The notes under the pieces were generated by a model. The model did not search any database and was not told where the DNA came from. It worked only from the letters and a program-made list of their open reading frames with translations. Source: Paraburkholderia sp. Tr-20389 (GTDB lineage: Bacteria > Pseudomonadota > Gammaproteobacteria > Burkholderiales > Burkholderiaceae). From it: a stretch of DNA of 64,000 bases. The DNA lies in assembly GCF_017104565.1 (NCBI RefSeq), contig NZ_JAAGPD010000001.1:806001-870000 (forward strand), read 5' to 3'. The translations under genes were made by a program, and so were the position numbers. Of the stretch, positions 17,972 to 26,366 are shown in pieces (position 1 is the stretch's first letter; every line of letters begins with the position of its first letter).

Positions 17972-19648
17972 TCAAAACGTTTTCGTCAGCTGCACGTAGA
18001 GGCGCGGCACCTTGTCGTCGCCGGAGGTATCGGAGCCGGTCGTGCGCCACGCCACGGTGCCCTGCAGCGAGATGCCGCCGGGCGCGACCCAGTACGCACC
18101 CAGGCCGATGCCGCTGCGCGTGATCATGTTGGGCCCCTGGTTCGGGCGCGAATTCGCGTTGTACCAACCGGTGCCGAAATCGAAGAAGCCAAACACCGCC
18201 GCCTTCGCATTGATCGCGTAGCGCGCTTCGACCGTCGCGACGAAACCTTCGTCGACGAGCCCTTCGGACGGCGAATAGGCTCGCACCGCATGCGGCCCGC
18301 CCAGCAGGAAACGCGACGAGTTGTCGAGTGTCGTGGCGGCCCACTGCCCCGATATACCGGCGAACATGCTGAAGCGTTCCGTCACTGCGTTCAGGCGGTT
18401 TGCGAAGAACGTCGCGCGCATTTCAGTGCCATGCGTGTTGCGCCCGAACGGGGACGTATCCAGTTCCTCGGCGGCCGCATTCCTGAAATGCAGGCTGCCG
18501 ATCAGCAGCTCCACGTCGGCGCTGTTGAAGCCGCCGCCCAGCAACGCGTCCCGGCTCTCATAGCTGAGACCGACGCTACCCTCGATCAGCGAACGCGGAT
18601 TGTGCGAGTCCACTACGCCGATGTTGTCGATCAGGTCGCGATACTCGAGGTTCGCTCGGGCCAGCAGGTTCTGGTTGCGGGTACGCAGCAGCGGCTGGGT
18701 CACCGTCAGATCGGCGACGGTCGCTTCGCCTTGCGCATCGAGCGACGCGAACTCCTTCCCGAGCGCATAGTTGAGCCGCGACAACGCGACACCCACGCGT
18801 GTGCCGTACGCGTTGACGGGCGCCTCGTAGCCGATCCGGCCGTACACGGTATCGAGCCGCTGGCTGGCGAGCACCCGCAGGTCGAGGTTGTCGCCGATCA
18901 TGAACGGCGAGTTGAGCCGCGCCAGCGCGCCCACACGCCATGTGCCGCTCGAATCCGCGCCGTAGTTGTCGACATCGACCGCGAAGGTCCAGCGTTTGGC
19001 CGGCGCGACGCTGATCGCCAGATCGACGGTGCCTGGCTCGTCGCCTGTTTCGATCGCCGAAGTGACGACGATGCCCGGCAGGTCCGACAGCAGCAGCATC
19101 GTGCGTTCGAGATCGTGCTGTTGCAGCGGCTGGCCCACGGGAATCTGCGCGACGCGCGCACGCACCAGGTCTTCGCGGATCGGCGTGCCCGCCGCGATAT
19201 CGAGCCGCACATGTCCGACGCGCCCTTCGAGCACGGTGAACTGGACCGTGCCCGCGCTCACGTCCTGCGCCGGGATCACCACCTGGGCGAGCAGATAGCC
19301 GCGCGCACGATAGACCTGGGTCACCTTGGCGGCAATCGCTTCGAGATCGGCAAATCCGATCTGCCTGCCGATCTGCTCGCGCACGGGCGCGAGCAGTTGA
19401 TCGGCAGGAATCGTGTCGTTGCCACGGAACGTGATGTCCTTGAGCACGAACGTCGGCCCAGGCACAGCGATGGGCGGCGCGGCCCCTTGCGGCACGGCGG
19501 GCAGCGCCTGGCCGCCACCCGGCGGCGCCGGGCGCGTGTCGCGCGGCGCGGTTTGCTGGAGAATGCTGCCGGCATTCGGCAGCGTCTGGCCCCACGCGAT
19601 CGTGCCGCTACAGGCCATCGCCGCCGCCATCAGTCGGAGTCTGTTCAT
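17972..19648 (-). CDS. Two-partner secretion outer-membrane translocator TpsB (ShlB/FhaC/HecB family)
   Basis: A 558-residue outer-membrane Omp85-type pore that exports TpsA. A signal peptide (residues 1-21, ending AWG) and a Pro/Ala linker are followed by POTRA domains (FVLKDITFRGNDTIPADQLL, then YRARGYLLAQVVIPAQ). A 16-strand barrel ends in the aromatic residue F (LYVQLTKTF). The L6 loop motif reads LLGGPHAVRAYSPSEG. The usual VRGY/F is VRAY here but the key Arg is retained. It starts 8 bp after the CHAT gene, and its cargo gene follows after 136 bp. Confidence 0.92.
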   Translation of the reverse strand: MNRLRLMAAAMACSGTIAWGQTLPNAGSILQQTAPRDTRPAPPGGGQALPAVPQGAAPPIAVPGPTFVLKDITFRGNDTIPADQLLAPVREQIGRQIGFADLEAIAAKVTQVYRARGYLLAQVVIPAQDVSAGTVQFTVLEGRVGHVRLDIAAGTPIREDLVRARVAQIPVGQPLQQHDLERTMLLLSDLPGIVVTSAIETGDEPGTVDLAISVAPAKRWTFAVDVDNYGADSSGTWRVGALARLNSPFMIGDNLDLRVLASQRLDTVYGRIGYEAPVNAYGTRVGVALSRLNYALGKEFASLDAQGEATVADLTVTQPLLRTRNQNLLARANLEYRDLIDNIGVVDSHNPRSLIEGSVGLSYESRDALLGGGFNSADVELLIGSLHFRNAAAEELDTSPFGRNTHGTEMRATFFANRLNAVTERFSMFAGISGQWAATTLDNSSRFLLGGPHAVRAYSPSEGLVDEGFVATVEARYAINAKAAVFGFFDFGTGWYNANSRPNQGPNMITRSGIGLGAYWVAPGGISLQGTVAWRTTGSDTSGDDKVPRLYVQLTKTF

Positions 19649-19656
19649 CGTTCTTC

Positions 19657-21969
19657 TTAGCGCGCAATGCTCAGGCGCCAGCCTCCCATCAGGTCGAATG
19701 GTGCCCAGAAGAACGGGTGTGCAAAGCGGGGGTTCTGCATCACCGCAAGTTGTGCGGTGCGCATCGCATCGATTGCCTGATGCCCGTCAACCAGTTGCGC
19801 GTAGAACGTGCGCATCGTCAGCGCACTCGATTCGTCGGCCACGGGCCACATCGACACGATCAGGCTCGTCGCGCCCGCATAGAAGAACGCACGCGTGAAG
19901 CCGAGAATCTCGTCACCGCGCGCAATGCGGCCGAGCCCCGTCTCGCACGCCGACAGCGTGACGAGCGAAACGTTGTTCAGTTTCAGGTTGTAGATGTCTT
20001 TCGCGAGCAGCGAGTCGGGACCGTCGGCCGGCTGCGTGACGGGCGCGAGCAGGATGCGCGAATGCAGCGGGTCGATCGTGTCGGCTTCCGCATGGGTGGC
20101 GACGTGAAGGACGCGGCCGGCAGGCGCATTGTCACGGAAGCTCACGCGCGTCGCACTGGATTGCAGAAAGACTTCCTGACGGGCGAACAGCGGCGCGATG
20201 CCGCGGACTTCCGCCTCGGCGCCGGGCAGCGCATAGGCGGGCGCAATCGTCGGATTGCCGAACGCGACCAGATTGCTCGCCACCTGCCGCTCACGCGTTT
20301 CGAGCTGCACCGCGACGCTCGCCGACGGCTCCAGCGCGACGGGATGACGCTGGATCAGAAAGCCATCCGGCCCGTGCAACGCCTGGAACGGCAGATAGTG
20401 CAGCGCGCCGTGCGGAACGATGATCAGCCGCTCGTCGGGACGCAACCCGAGTGGCGCGATCAGCAGCGCGAACAGCTTGCCGCCATAGGTGATGGCGGTC
20501 GGTCGGCGGCGCACGATCGCGTTGCGGAAGTCGGTGACGGCCGTGTCCATATCGGCGCGCGCGATCGGCAGCCGGTAACCCTTGAGCCCTTCGTTGCGGA
20601 TCACCCACACGATGATCGACTTCTCGAGGCTGTGATATTCGACGAGCGCCTCGTTCGGCTTCAGTGCGTTGCGTACGACATCGAGGCCGGGCACATCGCC
20701 GTTCAGTTGCCGGTCGTCCACGCCCGCGTCGACGCGGTTGCGCACGACGTCGAGCAGCGCGCGCGCACGACTGCGTTCGGACAGGTTCCACGCCGATGCA
20801 TAGTCGCCCACTTCGACCGTCAGCGCGATCGCCATTTCGAACACGGACTGCGTGTCGCCGAAGAGTCCCGTCTTGAACTCTTCGCTACGAAAGCGCGCGC
20901 GGATCTTTTCCGAATCGTCCACAGCCTGCAGATAGGCTTCTCGCGCCCGCGCCCTCTCGCCGAGTGCGAGGTCGGCACGGCCGATCCCTTCGTGCGCCCA
21001 CAGGCGGTCGTAGTTCGCATCGCTTCCGCCGCTTTCCGACAGCAGTGTGGTGAACGAGAGCAGCGCATCCTCGGGCTTGCCCTCGGCCAGCAGCAGATTG
21101 CCTTCGATACGCCGGTACTCCGGCGCGAGGTCAGCGCTCGGTGCGGGGCTGGCGGCGTCGAAGGTCTTGCGCGCGCCGACGGTGTCGCCTGCGGCGATCT
21201 GCGCATTCGTGATCGAGAGCAGCACCAGCGGGCGGTAACGCGGCGATGCCGTTTCGAGTGCACGCTTGTAGGCGTCCAGCGCATCCTGCGGATGGCCGCG
21301 GCGCAGAGCGACGTCGCCAAGCACCTTGTTGGCGGGGGCAAACACCTGTTCGGGCGCTTTGGGGGTGGAGGCGAGTGCTTCCGTGGCGTAGCGTTCGGCG
21401 TCGGCGAGATCGCCGGCGTAGCTGTACGCGATCGCGAGGTCGCGTTTCGACAGGGCAGCCAGGTCGGCGTTGTCGGTGCGCTGCGCCATCACCAGTGCGC
21501 GAGCGGCCGCCTGGACGCTGTCGCGGAAGTCGCCGCGCTCAGCCGCCGATACCGCCATGCTGCAATAGTCGTATGCAGGCAGCGTGACGCGATCGCGTGA
21601 AAGCAGCAGGCGCCCTTCGGAGGTCAATGACTGTAGCGTTTCGGCATCGCGTTCGCGCTCGGCTGCCTGCCGAAAACCCGCCGATTCGGGCGCGAGGCCC
21701 GGCACGGCGCTAGCGGACGCAGCGGCTGCTGGAGCGGCGGCGAGCGCACTGCCGCATACGCCGAAGCTCGCGCAGAGAATGAGCGCGGCGGCTATGCCCG
21801 CCATGCGCACGCCGATACTCGAAGCCGGACGCAACCCCGCACGCAACCCGGCACGCCATTCGACAGACATGCCGATGCGCGACGCGTGCAGGCATGCAGC
21901 GCCACTCTGCACTTCACGCTCCGCGGTGCGCGCCATGCTGGACATCGCGATTCTCGTGAGTTCGTTCAC
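19657..21969 (-). CDS. CHAT-domain (caspase-like) protease with TPR-like repeats, probably exported
   Basis: The 770-residue protein has a hydrophobic export-like segment (AGIAAALILCASFGVCGSALA). Helical TPR-like repeats span roughly residues 100-400. The C-terminal CHAT domain carries the catalytic His in HVATHAE (near residue 623) and Cys in LSACETG (near residue 673). The start chosen is GTG ending at 21969, with AGGAAG upstream; ATG at 21804 would place the signal peptide at the very N-terminus and is a real alternative. It is the first gene of a tight operon with tpsB and tpsA, suggesting a role in maturation or release of the exoprotein. Confidence 0.82.
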   Translation of the reverse strand: MNELTRIAMSSMARTAEREVQSGAACLHASRIGMSVEWRAGLRAGLRPASSIGVRMAGIAAALILCASFGVCGSALAAAPAAAASASAVPGLAPESAGFRQAAERERDAETLQSLTSEGRLLLSRDRVTLPAYDYCSMAVSAAERGDFRDSVQAAARALVMAQRTDNADLAALSKRDLAIAYSYAGDLADAERYATEALASTPKAPEQVFAPANKVLGDVALRRGHPQDALDAYKRALETASPRYRPLVLLSITNAQIAAGDTVGARKTFDAASPAPSADLAPEYRRIEGNLLLAEGKPEDALLSFTTLLSESGGSDANYDRLWAHEGIGRADLALGERARAREAYLQAVDDSEKIRARFRSEEFKTGLFGDTQSVFEMAIALTVEVGDYASAWNLSERSRARALLDVVRNRVDAGVDDRQLNGDVPGLDVVRNALKPNEALVEYHSLEKSIIVWVIRNEGLKGYRLPIARADMDTAVTDFRNAIVRRRPTAITYGGKLFALLIAPLGLRPDERLIIVPHGALHYLPFQALHGPDGFLIQRHPVALEPSASVAVQLETRERQVASNLVAFGNPTIAPAYALPGAEAEVRGIAPLFARQEVFLQSSATRVSFRDNAPAGRVLHVATHAEADTIDPLHSRILLAPVTQPADGPDSLLAKDIYNLKLNNVSLVTLSACETGLGRIARGDEILGFTRAFFYAGATSLIVSMWPVADESSALTMRTFYAQLVDGHQAIDAMRTAQLAVMQNPRFAHPFFWAPFDLMGGWRLSIAR

Positions 21970-22266
21970 ATCGTCTTCCTGCTGGACGGTCCATGGACGC
22001 GACCGGAGAGCCGTTGTGACTGCGAGAGTGTGCGGCAAGAGCGAGCACCGCGAGAAATCCCCACCTCTTTCTAACGAAACGATTGGCTATGCGTCATTTT
22101 GAATCCGGCCCGGCACACCGACGACGACGGCGTTGCCGCGCCGGGTCGGCCATCGCTTCAAAAACGACCACGTGATTCGTCTAGTAAACACACGCGCATG
22201 CGCGTGAGGACGCTGCATGCTCGTTCGCAGCGCCGCGCGACTGGACTTTCCTGGGGATCCGTCCCG
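21970..22266. promoter_or_regulatory. Divergent promoter region between CHAT-tps operon and kinase gene
   Basis: A 297-bp spacer between divergent starts. No clear operator or terminator is visible. The frame of the kinase is open upstream through this region, but the translated stretch is arginine-rich and lacks a ribosome binding site, so it is treated as non-coding. Confidence 0.4.
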
Positions 22267-24360
22267 ATGACCAGCCCCGACGACAAGACGGTAATCGTGT
22301 CGCAGCCAACCGAGCCCGACAACCGGTCCGGCCCGGTCGACACGGCGGGCGCGGATAGCGGCAATAGTGCGGACAGCACGGACAGCGCAACCATCATTCC
22401 GTCCACGGCCACGGGCGGCAATTCGCATCACGCGCTGCCCGTCGGCACGCGGGTCTCGGAGTTCGAAATCAAGGGATTGATCGGCGAAGGCGGCTTCGGC
22501 ATCGTCTACCTTGCTTACGACACGCAACTGGGCCGCAACGTCGCGCTCAAGGAATACATGCCGTCCGCGCTCGCTTCACGCGGCAGCCGCGCCGAAGTCT
22601 CCGTACGCTCCGAGCGCCACGAAGAAACCTTCCGCGCCGGCCTGAAGAGCTTCGTCAACGAAGCACGCCTGCTCGCACAGTTCGATCATCATTCGCTCGT
22701 GAAGGTGTATCGCTTCTGGGAAGCGAATCACACCGCCTATATGGTGATGCCGTACTACGAAGGCGTGACGTTGCGCGACGCGCTGCGTGCGAAAGATACG
22801 CCGCCCGACGAAGCCTGGCTGCGCGCACTGCTGACGTCGCTCATCAGCGCACTCGACGTGATGCACCGCGCGCGCTGCTACCACCGCGACATTGCGCCGG
22901 ACAACATCCTGTTGCTGCAGGACAGCGGGCGTCCGTTGCTGCTTGACTTCGGCGCAGCGCGGCGCGTGATCGGCGACATGACGCAGGCATTGACCGTGAT
23001 CCTGAAGCCTGGCTATGCGCCGATCGAACAGTACGCGGAAGTCGACTCGTTGAAGCAGGGGCCGTGGACCGATATCTATGCGCTCGCCGCTGTCGTCTAT
23101 TACGCGATCGTCGGCAAGACGCCGCCGCCTTCGGTCAGCCGGATGATGAACGACAGCTACGTGCCGCTCGCGACGCAGGCTGCCGGCCGCTATTCACCCG
23201 CCTTCCTGCAGGCAATCGATCACGCGCTCGCGGTGCGCCCCGAAGAGCGGCCGCAAGACGTCCATACGCTCGCGGCAGAGTTGGGCCTGGCCTTGAGCCG
23301 TCAGGACGGCGCGCATGACGAGGCCGTCGCGTTGGCGTCGTTGCGTGCCGCGGCGCCTCCCACGGGCGCGGGTATGTCGGGATCGGAGACGGGCACGGGC
23401 GGCGAGCGTCGCCCTGCCTCCCCAGCGCGCACCAACCCGGCCGCATCCACGCCTGGAACAGCGTCTGCCGATGCCGCCAGCGTGTCGCGCCCGACGAGCC
23501 GGCGAACCACCGGGCTCGTGGTCGGCGCGGTCGCTGTCGTCGTCCTGGCGGTGTTCGGCGGCTGGTTCGCGATGCGGCCGTCAACGACAAAGGCGCCGCC
23601 TGTCGCCACCGGCGTCACTGCCGGCAACCATCAGGCCGTGCCCGGCGTGGAGCACGCGCAGACCGCTCCCCCGCCCGCTGCCGCGTCCACTCTGACGGCG
23701 GCAAGCACGCCTGCAAGCGCAGCATCGGGCATGGCCGCCAACACTGCCGCCACTGCGAGCGCCAATCCGTCCGCGAACACGAGCGCGAACGCGGCGCCAA
23801 ACTCCGCGCAACCCGCCACAGCTGCACTGACGGCTTACACGCCCGGCGGCGAACTCGACCGGATCGTCGGCCTCGCCGATCCGTCGATCCGCGTCACCGC
23901 CACGTCGCGCAACACCACCGCGCGCATCAACAAGGATCATCTTCAGTTCAGGGTTGGCTGCAACAAGGCCGGCTATGTGTACGTCTTCATGGTCGACCCC
24001 GCCGGGCAATATCTGTTGCTGTTTCCGAACGGGCTCGACAAGAACAATTCGATTGCCGCAGGCCAGACGCTTTCGTTGCCGCGCGCCAGCTGGCCGATGA
24101 TGGCGGGCGCGCCAGCTGGTCCGAACCACTTTCTGGTGATGATCTCATCCGCGCCGCGCGACTTTTCGGACGGCGGACTGCGCGGCGAATCGGTGTTCGC
24201 GGATTTCCCCGAAGATGCGCAGCGCGCCGCCGCAGCCCGCCGCACCGCAAGTTATTCCCCATTCGCGGGCAAGCCGCGTTGTGCAGCGAGCGCGACCCAA
24301 TGTCCAGACTCGTTCGGCGCGGCAACGTTCACCATCGACGTCATCGGTTCGTCGACGTAG
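22267..24360 (+). CDS. Transmembrane Ser/Thr protein kinase with DUF4384 C-terminal domain
   Basis: A Hanks-type kinase of 697 residues started at ATG 22267. The kinase domain has the G-loop GEGGFGIVY (near residue 73), catalytic Lys in VALKEY (near 95), HRDIAPDN (near 206) and DFG in LLDFGAARR (near 227), all intact. A Pro/Ala linker leads to one membrane helix (GLVVGAVAVVVLAVFGGWFA, near 415). The periplasmic side is an Ala/Thr-rich stalk and a DUF4384 domain (LQFRVGCNKAGYVYVF). The topology suits sensing outside the inner membrane and signalling inside. Candidate partner is the PP2C phosphatase at 10692. It lacks the VWA domain of classical T6SS PpkA. Confidence 0.9.
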   Translation: MTSPDDKTVIVSQPTEPDNRSGPVDTAGADSGNSADSTDSATIIPSTATGGNSHHALPVGTRVSEFEIKGLIGEGGFGIVYLAYDTQLGRNVALKEYMPSALASRGSRAEVSVRSERHEETFRAGLKSFVNEARLLAQFDHHSLVKVYRFWEANHTAYMVMPYYEGVTLRDALRAKDTPPDEAWLRALLTSLISALDVMHRARCYHRDIAPDNILLLQDSGRPLLLDFGAARRVIGDMTQALTVILKPGYAPIEQYAEVDSLKQGPWTDIYALAAVVYYAIVGKTPPPSVSRMMNDSYVPLATQAAGRYSPAFLQAIDHALAVRPEERPQDVHTLAAELGLALSRQDGAHDEAVALASLRAAAPPTGAGMSGSETGTGGERRPASPARTNPAASTPGTASADAASVSRPTSRRTTGLVVGAVAVVVLAVFGGWFAMRPSTTKAPPVATGVTAGNHQAVPGVEHAQTAPPPAAASTLTAASTPASAASGMAANTAATASANPSANTSANAAPNSAQPATAALTAYTPGGELDRIVGLADPSIRVTATSRNTTARINKDHLQFRVGCNKAGYVYVFMVDPAGQYLLLFPNGLDKNNSIAAGQTLSLPRASWPMMAGAPAGPNHFLVMISSAPRDFSDGGLRGESVFADFPEDAQRAAAARRTASYSPFAGKPRCAASATQCPDSFGAATFTIDVIGSST

Positions 24361-24400
24361 CAGAAGGACAAGGTCGGTGCATCGACGGCCAGGAGGCGGC

Positions 24401-26242
24401 ATGCACAACGTATTCTGGAAGCTCGGCCTGATTGCGACCCTCGCCGGTTGCGCAAGCAGCCAGCCTGCGTCGACGACGATCCTGGGACCGGTAAGCGGAC
24501 AGGCGGCGCAGGCGTCAGCCCAACCGGCGTCGCCGGCGTCGGCGCCGATGCTCGCACCCGCCACGCAGACGCCATCTGTCCGGACCGAAACGGCCCCCGT
24601 GGCACCCGTGACGGCAGCCGCTGTCATGCCCACACCCGCACCCGCGAGCACATCAGCCATACCCGCCGCCTCGACGGCGCACGCGGCCAATACGAGCAGC
24701 AGTGTTGCCTTCGCCACCCGTCACGCGTACTACGCCCCCGCCCGCTTCGACGATCTGCCTGGCTGGAACGCCGACGACCTCAGTGGCTCGTGGGACGCGT
24801 TCAAACGCAGTTGTTCGGTACTCGGTTCGCGTACGGGCTGGTCGGACCCGTGTGCGGCGTCGCGCTCCGTCAATGCGAACGACGCCGCCGCCATGCGTCG
24901 ATTCTTCGAAACGTATTTCAACGCTTACCAGATCCGGAATACGGACAAGAGCGACGACGGCACGATGACCGGCTACTACGAGCCGCTGCTCAACGGCAGC
25001 CGGCAATACGGCGGCGCCTTTCTCTACCCCGTCTACGGCACACCCGACGACATCTTGTACCTCGATGCCCGACGCCTGCCGGACAGTGCGCGCGCTTCGA
25101 CGAGTGCCGCGCGCATCGAAGGCCGCGCGGTCATTCCCGTTACCGATGCGACGCCGGGCAATACAAAGGGCATCTATGCGCTCGACCTGCGCGACAGCGT
25201 TCCGGACATACGGGACAAGAAGATCCGTCTGCGGCTCGATCATGAGCGCATCGTGCCGTACTACACGCGCGCGGAGATCGAGCGCGGCGCGCTCAAGGCA
25301 CCTATTCTCGCGTACGTCGACGACCCCGTGATGCTGTACTCGATGCAGGTGCAAGGCGCGGGCAAGGTGCGCATGGGTGATGGCACGGTGCGCCGCTTCG
25401 CTTATGCGGAGCAGAATGGCAGGCCCTTCCTGCCACCCGTCGCGCGGGCGGGCGGCAGCGGGAAACGGATCACCGTACGCGGCGTGGATGTCGAGATCGA
25501 AGTCGAGGATGAGTCGTCGACGGGCGGCACAGGTAACGCAAGCTCACAGACATCGGGCGATGCCGTTGGCGGCGTTCCCCTCTCCCGCACGCAGGACGAC
25601 GACGAACCGGTGTCGCCGCTGCTGCGTGGTTTCACACTGGCTGCGGCGACACCGCAAAGCGGCGGATCGGTGACACCCGCCGGACGCCCTGCGGGCGGCG
25701 CCAACATCGCAGCCTCTACGTCCGCGGCAAAGACGGGCAACGTCGACGCGGGAACAGCAGGCACGACGGCGAACAGCACGCCCGGCAAGCGCGTGTTTGC
25801 CATATCGGACCCCAGCTATGTGTTCTTCAGGCTGATCCCTGATTCGCCGAATGGTCCCGTCGGCGCGCTGGGCGTGCCGTTGTCGGCGGGCCGCTCGGTC
25901 GCCGTCGATCCGCGTACGACACCCCTCGGCGCGCCGGTGTTCGTCTCGACACGCGACGACCCGCAGGCACCTGGCGCAATCGACAGGCTGATGATGGCGC
26001 AGGACTCCGGCGGCGCCATTCAGGGCGCGGTCAGGGCTGACTATTTCTACGGCTTCGGACAGAGCGCACAGGCGCAGGCGAGCCGAACGAAGGAACGCAT
26101 GCGCATGTGGGTGCTGTTGCCGAAAGGACTCCCCATCCCGGCACGGGATGCGACGCTGAAAACGCGAGGCGGCGGCGCACCCGCACCGAGTGCGGATTGC
26201 GTCGTCAGCGATCCGCAGTTATGCGTCGACGACACGCCATGA
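24401..26242 (+). CDS. mltA: MltA-family lytic murein transglycosylase lipoprotein with a long low-complexity insert
   Basis: MltA cleaves the glycan strand of peptidoglycan at the outer membrane. The 613-residue product starts behind a perfect AGGAGG (24391) and has a lipobox (LATLAGC, residues 11-17). The MltA barrel begins near TGYYEPLLNG and includes MQVQGAGKVRMGDG. The C-terminal 3D domain contains SYVFFR, AVDPRTTPLGAPVF and the acidic motif RADYFYG. Between NGRPF (near 340) and SYVFFR (near 471) lie about 125 Gly/Ser/Thr-rich residues, where homologues usually have a short helical segment with an IGR-L motif. It is probably co-transcribed with the kinase, 40 bp upstream. Confidence 0.88.
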   Translation: MHNVFWKLGLIATLAGCASSQPASTTILGPVSGQAAQASAQPASPASAPMLAPATQTPSVRTETAPVAPVTAAAVMPTPAPASTSAIPAASTAHAANTSSSVAFATRHAYYAPARFDDLPGWNADDLSGSWDAFKRSCSVLGSRTGWSDPCAASRSVNANDAAAMRRFFETYFNAYQIRNTDKSDDGTMTGYYEPLLNGSRQYGGAFLYPVYGTPDDILYLDARRLPDSARASTSAARIEGRAVIPVTDATPGNTKGIYALDLRDSVPDIRDKKIRLRLDHERIVPYYTRAEIERGALKAPILAYVDDPVMLYSMQVQGAGKVRMGDGTVRRFAYAEQNGRPFLPPVARAGGSGKRITVRGVDVEIEVEDESSTGGTGNASSQTSGDAVGGVPLSRTQDDDEPVSPLLRGFTLAAATPQSGGSVTPAGRPAGGANIAASTSAAKTGNVDAGTAGTTANSTPGKRVFAISDPSYVFFRLIPDSPNGPVGALGVPLSAGRSVAVDPRTTPLGAPVFVSTRDDPQAPGAIDRLMMAQDSGGAIQGAVRADYFYGFGQSAQAQASRTKERMRMWVLLPKGLPIPARDATLKTRGGGAPAPSADCVVSDPQLCVDDTP

Positions 26243-26313
26243 GTTGCTCGCGCATTTCGCATCCTGCGACGCTTAGCGCGAATGACCCGTACGAAGAATG
26301 CAAAGTCTCGCCG

Positions 26314-26346
26314 AAAAAAAACGCCAACCTGTTTGGGTTGGCGTTT
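26314..26346 (-). terminator. Rho-independent terminator of aceA
   Basis: A nine-base-pair perfect stem, ACGCCAACC (26321-26329) with GGTTGGCGT (26336-26344), is followed on the minus strand by a run of T (A at 26314-26320 on the plus strand). It lies 20 bp past the aceA stop. The plus-strand side has only three T, so it would be a weaker terminator for mltA. Confidence 0.85.
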
Positions 26347-26366
26347 GCCTTGGAGATTTGCCGATC

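Noticed and set aside
19717-21600. A 627-codon plus-strand open frame opposite the CHAT gene, and similar long frames opposite nirB (45538-47751), the nitrate reductase (41188-42993, 43018-44745) and tssC (6151-8079).
   Set aside because: They are Arg/Gln/His-rich antisense frames of genuine high-GC genes, show no family motifs and lack ribosome binding sites.
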